A stretch of 64,000 nt of DNA from Castanea sativa (lineage: Eukaryota; Streptophyta; Magnoliopsida; Fagales; Fagaceae): positions 14,342,835 to 14,406,834 of the forward strand of contig NC_134018.1 in NCBI RefSeq assembly GCF_040712315.1, in the 5' to 3' direction. Below the pieces are notes generated by a model. It was not told the origin of the DNA. It worked only from the letters and a program-made list of their open reading frames with translations, and did not search any database. The position numbers and the translations under genes are program-made. Of this stretch, positions 12,539 through 25,090 are shown piece after piece; position 1 is the first letter of the stretch, and every line of letters starts with the position of its first letter.

Positions 12539-15500
12539 TTAAGCAGCACCACCCTTGAGCTTCTTTGTGATGGCGGCAATGTACTTCCCTTGGTGGAATG
12601 CCTGCTCCAACTCAAGCTCAGTTGGCTGTCTTGAACCATCCCCAGCAAAAGTTCCAGCACCATAAGGACTTCCACCTTTCACTTTCTCCATTTCAAACAT
12701 GCCAGCTCCAAATGTATATCCAATGGGTACAAATATCATTCCATGGTGAACCAGCTGAGTAATTGCAGTCAACCTATGACATAATATATAATATGCAGTT
12801 TAATTTCACCCCATTCAAGATTTTTAGGATATTTCAGATAGATTAATAACAGAGTCATGGAAACTTACGCAGTGGTCTCTTGTCCACCACCTTGAGATCC
12901 AGTGCTGAAAAAGAGCCCTGCAGGCTTGCCTGCAAGCTGTTGTGATCTCCATAAACCTCCAGTCGCATCCAGAAATGCTTTGAATTGAGCGGCCATCATT
13001 CCATATCTTGTTGGGAAGCCAAAAACAAGACCATCAGCATCGGTAAGTTGATCAGGTGTAATGATTGGTACATCACTCTTTGGTGGTGCACTCATCTTCC
13101 CCAGCACCTCTTCTGGTAGTGTCTCAGGGACCTGTTCCACCAGTCAAATATTGTCAGGGAATTTTTCAATAATTACATAAAACACAGAGAACAAGACAAA
13201 CATAATGTAAATTGGCCTTCCACTAAAAACCAGGGACCACCTAGATAAACAATAAGGGCCAGTTGCTTGAATTTGCATACAACAACTAAAAGATATTTGT
13301 GATTTCTAGATGCACCATCAAAAAAAGAAGGAAACTTGAAGCTTTGGAAGACAAAGAACATAAAGGATCACTGCATAGTGTTAAGCTAATCATAACATAT
13401 GTCAAATATTGAGCATACTAGGGATGAGGTTACTATAATGAAAGAACAGATAAAATAAAAAGAATTAGGAGAACAAGATAAAACTATAAATGATAATACA
13501 AGTATGCACGAGAAAATCCAATGAGTTATTGGGTGCAGGAGAAGCAACTAAAATGTCAAATTATGGAAAATGAACCATGACATTGACACAGTAGCACATT
13601 ATTGCAATGGGAGATCCTAAAAGCAGAAGGTGGCAACTTAGTTCACGTATAATTAATTGATATAATATTTGAAGGGTCACAAAAAGACATGGCATTGAAA
13701 GGGGAACATGCAGAGAGAGAGGCAACTTGGTAAAACAATAAAGAATGCAAAATGATCCTAAAACACTGAGTTGAAGCACAGACAGTTACATTCAATTGCA
13801 AAAAACCATTGAAACAGGGTTCCAGCTCAAAACTTCTCAGAAATAACTAACAATTCAACAAGATCAAAAGTTCATAAGCCAATTTACACTTTTTCTTTCC
13901 CGTGGCAAAAAGATGGAACTTCCTTTCTTGAAAACTGATTGTTGCTCCCCATTAGTGCATTGTACCGTACACTAAACTATTACAAAAACTATACCTGGTA
14001 CTTCATATATGACATAACATGCAATGCATGATATGTGATGCACATTCTTACCTGCCATAGTTTGGCTTCCACTCCTTCAACAGATGCAGCCCCTTTCCTT
14101 ATCTCTTCTGCTAGCTTCTCTACATGTCCATACATGGAATAGTACCTGTAGCAGCAATAAAAAGTTATCAGTAAATGAGTCATTCGATATTCAGAGCTTA
14201 CCCGTTGCATACTTGAGAATTGACTGTAGCAAGAGAGAACAAAATAAAATGGCATCTAGTGCAAAACATTGACTTGCTTGAATTTTTTATTTTATTTTTA
14301 TAAGTGGTAGTTTTCATTATTTAACAACATAAGGAGAGAAATTCCAAATATATTATAGAAAGGATCGTAATCAAGCACCATTATTATTTGCAGATTGCAA
14401 ATCACTGGGAAAAACAACTGGGGCAGATTTGATCCCTAACGCACTTCTGAACTGGCAGCCTTCCATAGCCAATTACTCTGATTATTTGGCTGAATATAAA
14501 ATTTTCAAATCTTCTCAGTTTATTATTTCTTTTTACTAATTTTGTGTGTGTGTGTGTGTGTGTGTGGAACTTCCCACACACTCTCCAAAATTGTGGGCAG
14601 ATTAAAGCCCAGGGCAAATCCAAGAAGCCAATGTAGCAGATGAACAAGAAACTCACAACATGGCACATATAGATGTCACTCTAAATAAGCAATATTCAAG
14701 AATCACTAATGCCATAGGAAAAAATGACACTAAACCACTCCCATGCATGTCCTCTTTCCACTTTGTGGTTCTGCCACAATTAATTGCCAAGCTCTGACCT
14801 TTGAGCTCCTTACTCTGTTTCTTAGTTCAAGCATTATAGGTGGTCAAGGACATCCTAGTGACCAAACAATCATGAGCCTCTGTTTGGCCATCGGAAGAGG
14901 ATGAGAATGCGAGGTGACGTGAGCCTTCAAGAACACCAAACAGCCTTCAAGTGATAATGGCCCCTAAAGAATCATGGCAGACATTTCAGACTACAGCAAG
15001 GTACTGAAGAGTCAAATGACCAACTAAAGACACTTGCTCTAAGTGCAACGCTATGAACAAGACTTCTAAAACTTTATATTTCCTTATCAATCACCTTTCT
15101 TATCCTCTACTAGCTCTAAATGAATTGACTAAACAAGTGCTTGAACTTTCCCTGCTGTCAATATTTTCCCCCACAGTGGAAAACCCCACTGACCATAGCC
15201 AATGACCTCATTCAACTGTTCTCCTCAGAGTCAACCTGAGAAGGGATACAGGAACCTAAATAGAACTAACATTAAGAAATCCAGACAGAGAATAGAATAT
15301 TTGAGAAAAATAAAGACATACAAGACTCCTTGAAATGTTAGTCTTCCTTACCTTAGTTTCCCTAGAGAACACACTCTCTCTCTCTCTCTCTCTCTTACAT
15401 ATGCATAATACACCCAAAGACCAAGAAGACTGCTGCCACATTAACAAGACTTGGGATGCATTTTTGTTGTGGATGTTTTTGTAGAGGAGCCAAACTCATC

Positions 15501-17929
15501 TAATTCTAATTTATAACATGTGAGCATGGCTGGATTAAACAAATCTCATGCTTATAAGAAAAGAAAGGGCTACAGTATAATGTAACTTGTTAGACATGGC
15601 ACTTCTAACCCACTAGCACTTCGTCCTCCAACAAGAATCGGTGAAGGATAAGGTTGTTGATTTAAACCCACTGGATGTGTGTGTAATTTAGTAGCTTACC
15701 AATAAGAAAAACTGTTTAGCATGGCAATTCGGACAACTGTATTCATGACAAAAGTTGATGTAATAGATGACTCAAGTAAGAAGCCACCTAAGGTAACTTC
15801 ATTATATAGAAAAATGTACTTCTCCCCCACTTTTACTCGTATGGCTTCGGTTGTAGATATCTTGGAGCTCCCACACCCAGGTATATGGTGTCCTGTTTGA
15901 GATGGTACTTTCATGCATTTTGAAATGCCTAAATAGAATAGGAATTCAGTGAAGTTTGACTTGATAGTGAACCATATATATTTTTCTCTGGCACCCATTA
16001 CAACATTCAATTTCACTCTAGAGTTAACAATATTTTGTAAAATAACGGCTCAGTATTTTATCTAAAAGATTTATATGTGCCTAAACTATAAAGAGTGAAG
16101 TCACAGCACAAACAAGTAATATTTGTTTTTTTGATAAGTTGCACAAACAAGTAATATTTATACATCTCATTATTGTTTATTCACATGCCAACATGCTTTA
16201 GCCCAAATGGCATTTCCTTCCTTGAAGTACACGATTTTGAGTAAGGTCATGGGTTCAAAACACATAGGATGCATGTGTAATTTTCCAACAAAAAATCAGA
16301 CAAACTAAACTCAAAACTTAGTCATTTACATTCAACAATCTTAGGTTCAGATCTATAGCCATCTCTGCAAATAATATCAATTAATGGCTTTCTGGCTGAA
16401 GAGTTTAATATTCAGCATAATAAGTCTTTCACTTTTCCTTCAGCCATTTTCTGAACATATGTCTAATTCTTCTTTTTTAAGAAAAAAATTTCCTGAAAAA
16501 GGGATTCTTGCAACATTTTAGTGCAACTGCACCATAATGAGAAACACATTGAACACTAAAGTTTTTTTGAAAATAATCAAACTCATTCTCATCACCTTTC
16601 TATGGTCATTAAAGAGAATACATTTAACTTTATTTCCTAACAGAATCTCGAGGTGATACAAATCTCTCCTACATTTGTGATGGCTGAGCATCACGAATAC
16701 ATTTCCTCATACTGCTAAAACGTTAAACCAATTTGAAATGCTATGATCCTGGAGACCATGATGTCAGAAGCAAAAATACTTCTGCAGTCAATCTAATCAA
16801 GTGTCAAAATTAGCAGTTTCTCAAAATTTAAGAAAATCAACATTCTCATAACAGCTGTTTGCAAAAAATAAAGATCTTCATGGAGATCATGATGTCAGCA
16901 GTGCTCACATTCTACAGTCAATCTAATCAAGTGCAAGAACTAGCAGTTTATATAAAAATTTGAGAAAATCAACATTCTCATAATGGCTTGATGCAAAAAC
17001 AAATTTCTTCATGGATTCACTACCATCCCAATCCAAAGCACAGACTATATAAAAAAAAAAAAAAAAAAAATTCGAAGTCCTAAATTTATACCAATGAATG
17101 ATATATCAACTAGGCCATTCCGAATATCATTGGGATTATCAGATCTTGATTTGCAAGAGGTTAATGGTTTTTTCAAGTAAAACAAAAAAATCCCAGATAG
17201 TTAAAAGTTTAGGTATGATGTACCAAGGAAAGTTCATGTGAAACCAGCCTAGAGTCTCAACATTTAAAGGCCATCAAGGAGATTATATTCATTTGTTTTT
17301 CAAGAACAGATTAAGCAAAAATACCAAAACAAGATGATCAAAACCCAAAGCAGATTCTTTTCAATAAGGTTCTTGAAAACCATGAGACCCACTAATTGAA
17401 ACAATTCAATATGCAAAACCCTGACCTAAACAAAGCCTATTATCTACAAAATCATTTCTTTTCACTTTAGTTTTCAGTCCAATCACCCTCACACAAAAGA
17501 TTAAAAAAATAAAAATAAAAAGTATAAAAGGGTTATCATTTGTTTATATTTCTATTAGAGCAGTAGCAACCATTACAACCAAAGAAAAAAAACCCAAAAA
17601 AACAAAGAAACAGATCCAAGAAAATCACATTTGCAATCCACACAACAATTTCATAAACAAATTACAGAAACATCAAACCGTAGATCAATCTTCAATTTCA
17701 GCAAAAATAAGGAATACCCAATTCATATAATCAAATACAAAACCAAAATGTACAAAAATCCCAAAAAAGAAGAGAAGAAAAAACAATTAAACAGAGCAAA
17801 AAAAAAAAGGCAGAGTATTAACGAGAACAGAGTACATGTCAGAGTTTAATATTTGAAAATTGAAAAAAAAAAAAAAATGCATATATATAGTTGGATTGAT
17901 ACATACACAATATACACTTTAGTGGCCAT
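12539..17929 (-). CDS. FQR1: NAD(P)H:quinone oxidoreductase FQR1-like (WrbA family), 4 exons, 204 aa
   Basis: Seen: minus-strand exons 17929-17907, 14145-14052, 13131-12869 and 12773-12539 join in frame with GT-AG introns into 204 aa ending in TAA. This is the usual length of plant FQR1. Motifs in order: N-terminal [20 protein letters not shown] (flavodoxin-type FMN phosphate loop), [52 protein letters not shown] and [17 protein letters not shown]. Known: FQR1/WrbA proteins bind FMN and reduce quinones by two electrons using NAD(P)H, limiting semiquinone radicals. Arabidopsis FQR1 is auxin-induced and works in the cytosol or at the plasma membrane. Exon 1 holds only 23 coding bases and is followed by a 3761-bp intron. 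Inferred: intact and functional. Confidence 0.95.
14146..17906 (-). other. long first intron of FQR1
   Basis: Bounded by GTATGT donor and ACAG acceptor on the minus strand. It holds a GT run (14541-14566), a CT run (15374-15393), a poly(A) run (about 17050-17070) and an imperfect tandem duplication with a 131-bp period at about 16751-17012. No exon-like frame inside it adds to the reductase. Confidence 0.8.
16751..17012. repeat. tandem duplication, 2 x 131 bp
   Basis: Two adjacent copies share GGAGAYCATGATGTCAG, CAGTCAATCTAATCAAGTG and GAAAATCAACATTCTCATAA in the same order. The second copy is offset by 131 bp. It lies wholly within the FQR1 intron. Confidence 0.8.
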
Positions 17930-18039
17930 TGATGGAGTCGTTTAAGTTCTCTGTGATTTCTGTGAATTTTGCTTTATCTGATGTGTTTGAGCTGTGTCTA
18001 TAACGTTGACAAGTGCGAAAGTGGGAGAGCCAAAAGCCT

Positions 18040-18047
18040 TATTTATA
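18040..18047 (-). promoter_or_regulatory. TATA box of FQR1
   Basis: On the minus strand the sequence reads TATAAATA, about 110 bp upstream of the FQR1 start codon. This spacing leaves a leader of roughly 80 bases. The element is typical of plant core promoters; the transcription start itself is inferred. Confidence 0.6.
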
Positions 18048-18589
18048 GTTAGTTGCACATTGATTGGATTGGTTTAAAAGGCTGTAATTTTCATTTTTTC
18101 TTTTTCTTTTTTTGGGAGAAGATAAATGCTCTAATTTTCAATTATTTTCTAAGTTAGTATTCCGTGCACTAAACTAATGCACCTTCCCCTTTTTTTATGA
18201 CAATTATTATTTCAGTGCACCGTGTGTATTACGTGATATTGTAGCGATTGCATAAGAGTTTTTTTTTTTTTTTAGTAATATATATAGAGTCCACCCTCAT
18301 AAAAGAGTTGTAATACTAAATTATTACTATTAGTGCGGTAAAAAATGTCTTCCACAAAAAGTGATAGATCGCACATTTGAATTTAGGAATTAATCCCTCA
18401 CTAAAATAAAAAAAAATAAAAAATAGAAAGAAAGATTGGGGATAAAACGTTGACTACCAATCTGCTGGCATACACCTTATAAAAATGGGAGTTTTGTGAA
18501 CGGTGTATCACCTATATTTAAGGTTCTCCAATTAAATTTAGGTTTGCAAAGACATCCAAAGAATGAGAGTTTTGTGAATAGAACTGTTA

Positions 18590-19155
18590 TATCTACAATA
18601 TATTTATAACACTTTTATAATAAATTACAAATGATAGGTTGTTATTGGTTATTATAAATGTACAAAAAAGTAAATTGTGGATTCAGATTAGAACTAATAA
18701 CAACTTATCACTTAGAGCATTAGCAATGAGGATTGTAAAAAAGTTTCATTTTACACTCTAAAAATCTACTTTATCTATTTTACCATCTCATTTTACAACT
18801 CTTCCAACATCCCAGTTTCTATTTTTACAAACAACTCATCAAAATAATATAAAACATACAAAGCTTGCTATAGTAATTTAAGAGAAGAGTGGAGACCAGA
18901 GAGGAATAGATGTTGGAAAGAGAAGATATTAATTTAAAATGATACAATCTTGCTACAGTAAGGTTGTATAAATGCAACCTTACTGTAGCAGGTTGCAAAA
19001 AAAATTTAGGTTTCCATACCCGGTTGGAGCTTCATTTTATGGGTTTGATGGGGTAAAATAGCAACTGGGGGTGTTTACACTCCCACTAATAGTGCTCTTA
19101 TGATTTATTGTAAACATTTTGAGAAACTATTGTGAATATAGTACTTCTTTAAAGA
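18590..19155. mobile_element. older MITE split by a Tourist-like MITE
   Basis: The sequence left of 18712 (ending in ...GTTATTGGT...AACAACTTATCACTTA) and right of 19100 (TTGTAAACATTTTGAGAAACTATTGTG) form an imperfect inverted pair. They read as two halves of one older foldback element. The inserted element 18715-19097 accounts for the gap. Confidence 0.5.
18715..19097. mobile_element. Tourist-like MITE (PIF/Harbinger), 383 bp
   Basis: It starts GAGCATTAGCAATGAGG and ends TAGTGCTC, an inverted GAGCA-type terminus, with TTA on each side (18712-18714 and 19098-19100). A 3-bp TTA duplication is diagnostic of PIF/Harbinger elements. The interior has an 18-19 bp palindromic segment around GCTACAGTAAGGTTG. 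A related left end lies at 63313. Confidence 0.7.
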
Positions 19156-22100
19156 AAACTATGTACGACCTATATATAAGATTCTATAATTAAATTTCAA
19201 TTCATATAAGCCTCTTTAAAAAAATGAGAGTTTTATGAATAGTGCACATTCTACATTTTAGGTTGAATTTAATTAGAGAAGTACAATTGTACCTAAATAT
19301 CGACAAACAAAAATATTTATCCCTAATTTATTAGTTAATTGAAATTAAATGATTAATTACTTGAAACAGGGTACTTTGGAGGGGGGTTTGTATTGTGGAA
19401 ATCAAGGCCTTCGAAAATGGGTTTTTTTTTTAATTTTTAATTTTTTTGGGGGGGATCAAAATGATTAATGATGGAATGGTGGTGTCACGCTCGTCATCAT
19501 GCTTTTGCAAACTAATTCTAGAAGATGTTATTATTAATTTTAATTGATTAGTATTTTTGGATTTGGGGATTGAGAAGGTACATGTGTGAGGACAAAGAGA
19601 AGAAGGTGTTTGATTAATTGATGCGTGTGGACATGGAGAACATGGTGGTTGATTTTGTACAGGAGAAGAGACGGCCATGGATTTATAGCTGAGGTGGGCC
19701 ATTGAGGGGGCAATTGGTGAATCTGAGCCGTTTGATTTGGTCGAGGTGGTTTAGTTATATATGATGCATGATGATGTATTGGGGAATCAATTTTTGTTGG
19801 AGATTAATTGGAATTGGGGGTCCAATTATATGTGAGTTTATGAGTTTAGTACTTTTTAGACTGTTCCAATTGGTTGATGGCATTTGACTCTAGGCAATTT
19901 TTACGTGTGGACAAAATGAGATGACGTTTTGCACCCTGCATGCTGACCCAAACTCACATATCATGGATTTTTACATATATACCCTAAAAACAAGTTGAGT
20001 GATTCATTCCCAAACAATAATAATAATAATAATAATAAATAAATAAATAAATAAAAACAACAAATCAAATCAAATTTGAGTGACGACCACGTCTAGGACT
20101 CTTGAGTTTAGACTTGCTTTTCCTTTTGGGAAAATTTAGCACAAAATTTTTTATATCATAATTTTATTACAATTCTGATACAGTATATAATAAGTAGTAG
20201 AAATAAAAAAATTTGAGTCTATGTGAAAATGCTAGCCAATCAACCATAATATGGTACATACAATAATTATAAAAAAAAGATGTAATATATGTTGTAGTCT
20301 TTACTTTTTCTTCTTTTTTCTCTTAAAAAAAAACCAATTTGCAATTTTCAAATCATATTATAGAGTTGTAGGCTTATAGCCCATCCTTATCCATAAAGAA
20401 AAGTTGGAAATTCGATAATGATAGGTAATGAATGTTATTAATTATTGGTAATGCTAACCTTCAAATTTGGATGAAAGTCTAATGCAGGATTATATTTAGA
20501 TCCCTAACTAATCTCTATAAAAAGTTGATAAAAAAATTGTCATTATTGGTTCATTATTTTAAATCATTGATGAGTTTTATCTGTGAAAGCATGCTTTGCT
20601 TTAATTAGGGAAATGTCTATTTCCTAGGATGTAAGCGAAATGATCCGTTGAAATACATAATGTAGTGTTATATGATTAAAATTTAGGAAAAATTAACGGA
20701 TGTCTTAGAGTATTGGTTTAGAAAATATTTTTAAAAATTTTTTATTATGAAGAAAAAAAAAAGTAATTAAATTTTTTGACAATTTTTTATATTTTTCATA
20801 AAAATTAGATCAAATCTTTCAAAAAATAGTCAATTAACAAGTGTCCTAAGAGTATCCATTAACAATAATCAAACTTAAAAATTTATTCAACTATTTAGTA
20901 ATCCTTAATAAAAGGTATGATGTTTAACATAGTGACACTTTGAGGAAGAAAAAAAAAAGATAAAAGATAAAGACAGATACAAACTGTAGATTTTTCAGTT
21001 TGAAAATTGGAAGTTGGTAGAATGGTCGGCTAAGCAATATGCATGCATTCTCAATCCCCATGAAAGTCATAATTGGATATTATTTTTTTGTTGAGAATCA
21101 GTCATAATTGGAAATTAGTAAATATGCATGTGCTGGAAATAAAAAACTATATGCGGGCTTGAGTTTACTTTTTTTTTTTAACAAAAATTAATTTGCAGTA
21201 AGCCAATTCATGTATTGGTCAACAAAATGCAACTCCTTGTGTTGTGAGCTCGTTTTAATGGCAGAAAAAGTTTGCAGAAATTGGTTCAAGAGCCACCATA
21301 TATGAATGAATGAATGAATACCATCATTGGTTTTGTTAATGTTTAAGGTTCCAGAGTGTTTGACACGCTGTCCAGTCCTCATGTATAATGGATCTCACCT
21401 AACATAGTTTTTGTTCCTTTGTTTTTTTGGTCAGAACTCAGAACCCATTGAATTAGAATTGTTTATACAGCTTGGAAAATTTAAATCAGTCACTGAGGCT
21501 AATTGATTACGGTTGGTTGCTCTGCTCTTGTCCTTTTTTATTGCCTCAAAGTTTATGTCCAATTGGGTGGCATTCTTTTATGGGAAAAGTTAACAGTACA
21601 CTTCTTTTATAGTTTTATTAGCCTCTGAAGTCTGAACAAACCACATTAAAAAAAAATAATAATAAAAAAAAAAGGCAAAAGAAACAACAACAAATGAAGG
21701 AGAGCTGCCCAGTTTGTTTTGTTTTGTTTTTGTTTTTGTTTTTGTTTTTTTTTTAAATTTTAAGAATTAAAACTTCATCTGTAAACATCCAATTAAGTGG
21801 GTATGCTGAGAATCAAACTCAAGACTTCTCGCACCCAAACATCCAATGAATGAGACATGCTGAGAATCAAACTCGAGACCTCTCACAACGAAAGCGAGAA
21901 TCATATTACTAGACTAAATGCCCAGTTGGTAGTAGCATTTGGTAATTAATAGAGGGGGGAAAATGAAACATTAACTAGGATATCTCTAATATAATTTCTG
22001 TTTTGGAGATAATTAGCATTTACGATGTTGTACTTGAATGGGATTACTTGACTTGAATTCGGTCAAAGTGATATATAGCAACGCGATAATCCTACAACTA

Positions 22101-22193
22101 TTTTATTGACACTTGCTTGAAGATAATCAAATGGTTTACATTTGGAAAAATTATTAGGTTCACTAAGAGGATTGTTGATGTGGTCCTCTTGGT
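19101..22193. other. gene-free AT-rich DNA
   Basis: I see no supportable gene. A TAA/TAAA microsatellite runs over about 20017-20055. Pieces at 21780-21920 repeat the phrase AATGAGACATGCTGAGAATCAAACTC, a small imperfect duplication. A 90-residue minus-strand frame at 19430-19702 has no recognisable domain. Confidence 0.5.
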
Positions 22194-22429
22194 ATCCGTT
22201 TGGATCCGCGTTTACGGATCCACGTTTGCGTTTTTTTCCCTTTTTTTTTTTTTTTTTCAGCCGCATGTTTTGACTTTTCAGCAGTGTTTATGGGTTCCAC
22301 AAACTTCACTTTTTTCAGCAACTTTTTCATTAAAAATGGGTCCCACGACACTATTTATACATTTAAAAATTATTTTGTTACAGTGTTTTCAGTTTTCAGT
22401 TTTAGCAAAATAAGTTCTATCCAAACAGA
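22194..22429. mobile_element. hAT-type MITE, 236 bp, perfect 8-bp TSD
   Basis: The left terminus ATCCGTTTGGATCC and right terminus CTATCCAAACAGA are inverted. CTCTTGGT flanks both sides (22186-22193 and 22430-22437). The 8-bp duplication and lack of coding capacity fit a non-autonomous hAT element. Confidence 0.82.
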
Positions 22430-23397
22430 CTCTTGGTCTTTCTAACTAATAAAACATAAACACTACTATATATGCAAATGTGACATCATCTAATGGTTTT
22501 TATTTTTAGTTCTCTCATCTTATTTCTATATTACATCACACATTTGCATAAATGATATTATTTAATTGGTTGGGAGGACCATGTCAGGAATCCTCCCAAT
22601 GGCCCTAATAATTTCTCCTATATTTGGTTTTGATCTTTTTTCTTTTCCCTATATTTTTGCTCTATTGCTAATTCTGTTGCTTGTAAGTTGGTATATTTTG
22701 AGGCTCAGGTTATGGTCTGTTTGGATTGAGGAAGAGTAGAGTAGATTTAACACAAAATTAGCTTATTGCCAATACTATTCTATTCCCCTCCACCCTTCCA
22801 TCCAAATAGGCCATTAGCGTCTCTATTTTGTTGGAGGATCTTCTTCCAGCTTTTGGGCCAATATTAGCGGCCGATGAAAATTCTTGATATAATGATGTGA
22901 TGCTATTCAATTAAGTTTCTAAAGTTTTGATGCAGGCCTTGACTTGCTAGGTTAGTTAAATGAAAGATTCTTTCTATTAAAAAAAGAAAAAAGGAAGATT
23001 CAACCCATGGATAAAAAGGATATATAGTTGACAACTTTCAAAATTGAGTTCACCCCATCCTATGATCAGATTACTAGGTTCGAGTAAACTATCAATAACA
23101 TGATTCTATAATTAATTTTAATTGAATAATAAAAATAAATTAAAGATAATTGGACTTACAAAATAAATGACCCATATTACCTACGTAGTTGCTACGTAGG
23201 TATGTTGTCACTATACTCTTGCATTAAGTTTTACTCAAAAAAATATAACAACGCCTATGTACCGGTACTTAATAAAATGAAAGAAACAATAATAAAAAGT
23301 GAACCCCAAATTTAGATATCTTTAATAATTAATATGACAATTTTTGCTATGATAAGTTGTAAGAGATCTTTTTTTAGAAGATGATAAGTTGGATTTG

Positions 23398-23555
23398 GAA
23401 AAATTATTAGATACTCCCGAAGTACCATAAATGCGTACTCTCTCTTCTTACATGAATAGTGGGTCCCATCATGAATTTAATTAGTGGAGACTACTATTCA
23501 TGTAAGAGGAGGAAGTACGCATTTATGGTACTCCGAGAGTACACAATAATTTTTC
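23398..23555. mobile_element. MITE, about 158 bp, 9-10 bp TSD
   Basis: The ends GAAAAATTATT and AATAATTTTTC are inverted. The pairing continues through GTACCATAAATGCGTACT and CATGAATAGT on both arms. The 10-mer GTTGGATTTG is directly repeated at 23388-23397 and 23556-23565. A 9-10 bp duplication points to a Mutator-derived MITE. Confidence 0.82.
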
Positions 23556-23972
23556 GTTGGATTTGATATTTTGATGTTAGAAATTTAAAATATTGTGAAT
23601 TCTTATTTTTAAATTTCTTTGCCATAAATTTCAAAAAGAAAAAAAAAATTTTAAAAAAAGAGAAAAGAAAGTCTTTAACAAATACTAGTGTATGAATACA
23701 ACACTATGACTGTTCAAAGTCAAAGTTAAGATGAAATTGAAATTATGACGAACAAAAACAAACAAGACACGTCATTAAAAAAGAAACAAAGGAAAACAAA
23801 GTTGAGGCGTGCAAACCATCTCTCCTTGAGAACAAAAACACAAGAAGAACCGGTAGATTTTGTTTTGTTTTAAATATTTTTCTAATAATCAAAATTTCAT
23901 TAGTAAACAAAATACAATGAATGGGGCATTCCAATGGTCAAACTTGGGGCTTCTCTCTCTCACCCAAAGCAT

Positions 23973-24166
23973 GGAGAAATTATAAGGTCCTCATGGTGGA
24001 CAAGTGATGTGGTTCACCATTCTAATAAAAGACTCATACTTGTTTAAAATTGTAGAGTTTTAAATAAAAACTGAATACTGACTCAGCAATTTTAAATAGG
24101 TGGGAGTCTTTTATTGAAATGGTGGACCACATCACTTGTCCACCATGAGGACCTTATAATTTCTCC
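23973..24166. mobile_element. foldback MITE, 194 bp, 40-bp near-perfect TIRs
   Basis: The first 40 bp (from GGAGAAATTATAAGGTCC) are repeated in inverted orientation at the right end. AAAGCAT on the left and AAAGCGT on the right look like a 7-8 bp target duplication with one change. There is no coding capacity. Confidence 0.82.
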
Positions 24167-24583
24167 AAAGCGTGAATCATACCACTAGACTAAATGCCCA
24201 ATTGGTGGAAGTACTGGTATTTAAAAGAAGGGGAAAAAAATGAAGCCATAATTAAGATATATTTAATATGATTTTTGTTTGGAGTTTGGCATTTATAATG
24301 GTGTGCTTGAAAGGGATAAGAAGATATATACTGACTCAGCAATTTTAAACAGGTGGGAGTCTTTTATAGGAATGGTGGACCATATCACTTGTCCACCATG
24401 AGAATCTTATAATTTCTCCAAAGCGTGAATCATACCACTAGACTAAATGCCCAATTAATGGAAGTACTGGTATTTAAAAGAAGGGGAAAAAAAATGAAGC
24501 CATAATTAAGATATATTTAATATGATTTTTGTTTGGAGTTTGGCATTTATAATGGTGTGCTTGAAAGGGATAAGAAGATATAT
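24077..24583. repeat. tandem duplication, 2 x 253 bp, starting inside the MITE
   Basis: Copy 1 begins at 24077 (ACTGACTCAGCAATTTTAAA) and copy 2 at 24330, and they stay nearly identical to 24583. Each copy holds the right half of the foldback MITE plus about 160 bp of its flank. The second copy therefore carries a half-MITE without its left arm. Confidence 0.85.
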
Positions 24584-25090
24584 ATATGATGAAGCTTTTT
24601 TTATTATTTTTTTTTTAGTGTCAAAATTTTATCTTATAGGAAAGGATTACTCCTTCCTCGGAGAGAAAAAAGAAAGAGATTTTGTTTAAAAAAAATATTA
24701 AACAGAGGAAGAGCGACATTTATTTATATTTGATTTTAGTAATTGACTTGACGTTTAGAAGGGATAAGGAGAGATGAAAGTACTAAAATTTAAAGGATAT
24801 GGATAAATATCTAAAATTTAGGAGTGTTTAACCTTATTATTTAAACTTTCTAGACTTATGAGGGTATTCTGGTACAAAGAATGATAAAACCCAAACAAGG
24901 AATATAATTATTAATGATACTAGCATATAACCTATGCAAACGCATGAGTGCATTTTTATTATAAACACAATTTTTATTATAAAAATATAAATAATTAGTC
25001 AAATTATTAAAAAAAAAAAAAGCATGCAACACATGCATACATATAGATACATTTAAAATTAAATACAATTTTTATCATAAAAATATAAAT

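Noticed and set aside
19430..19702. 90-residue minus-strand frame preceded by CTATAAAT
   Set aside because: Low-complexity Ser/Pro/Thr composition, no domain and a poly(A/T) tail at its end. A TATA-like word close to an ATG is common in AT-rich DNA.
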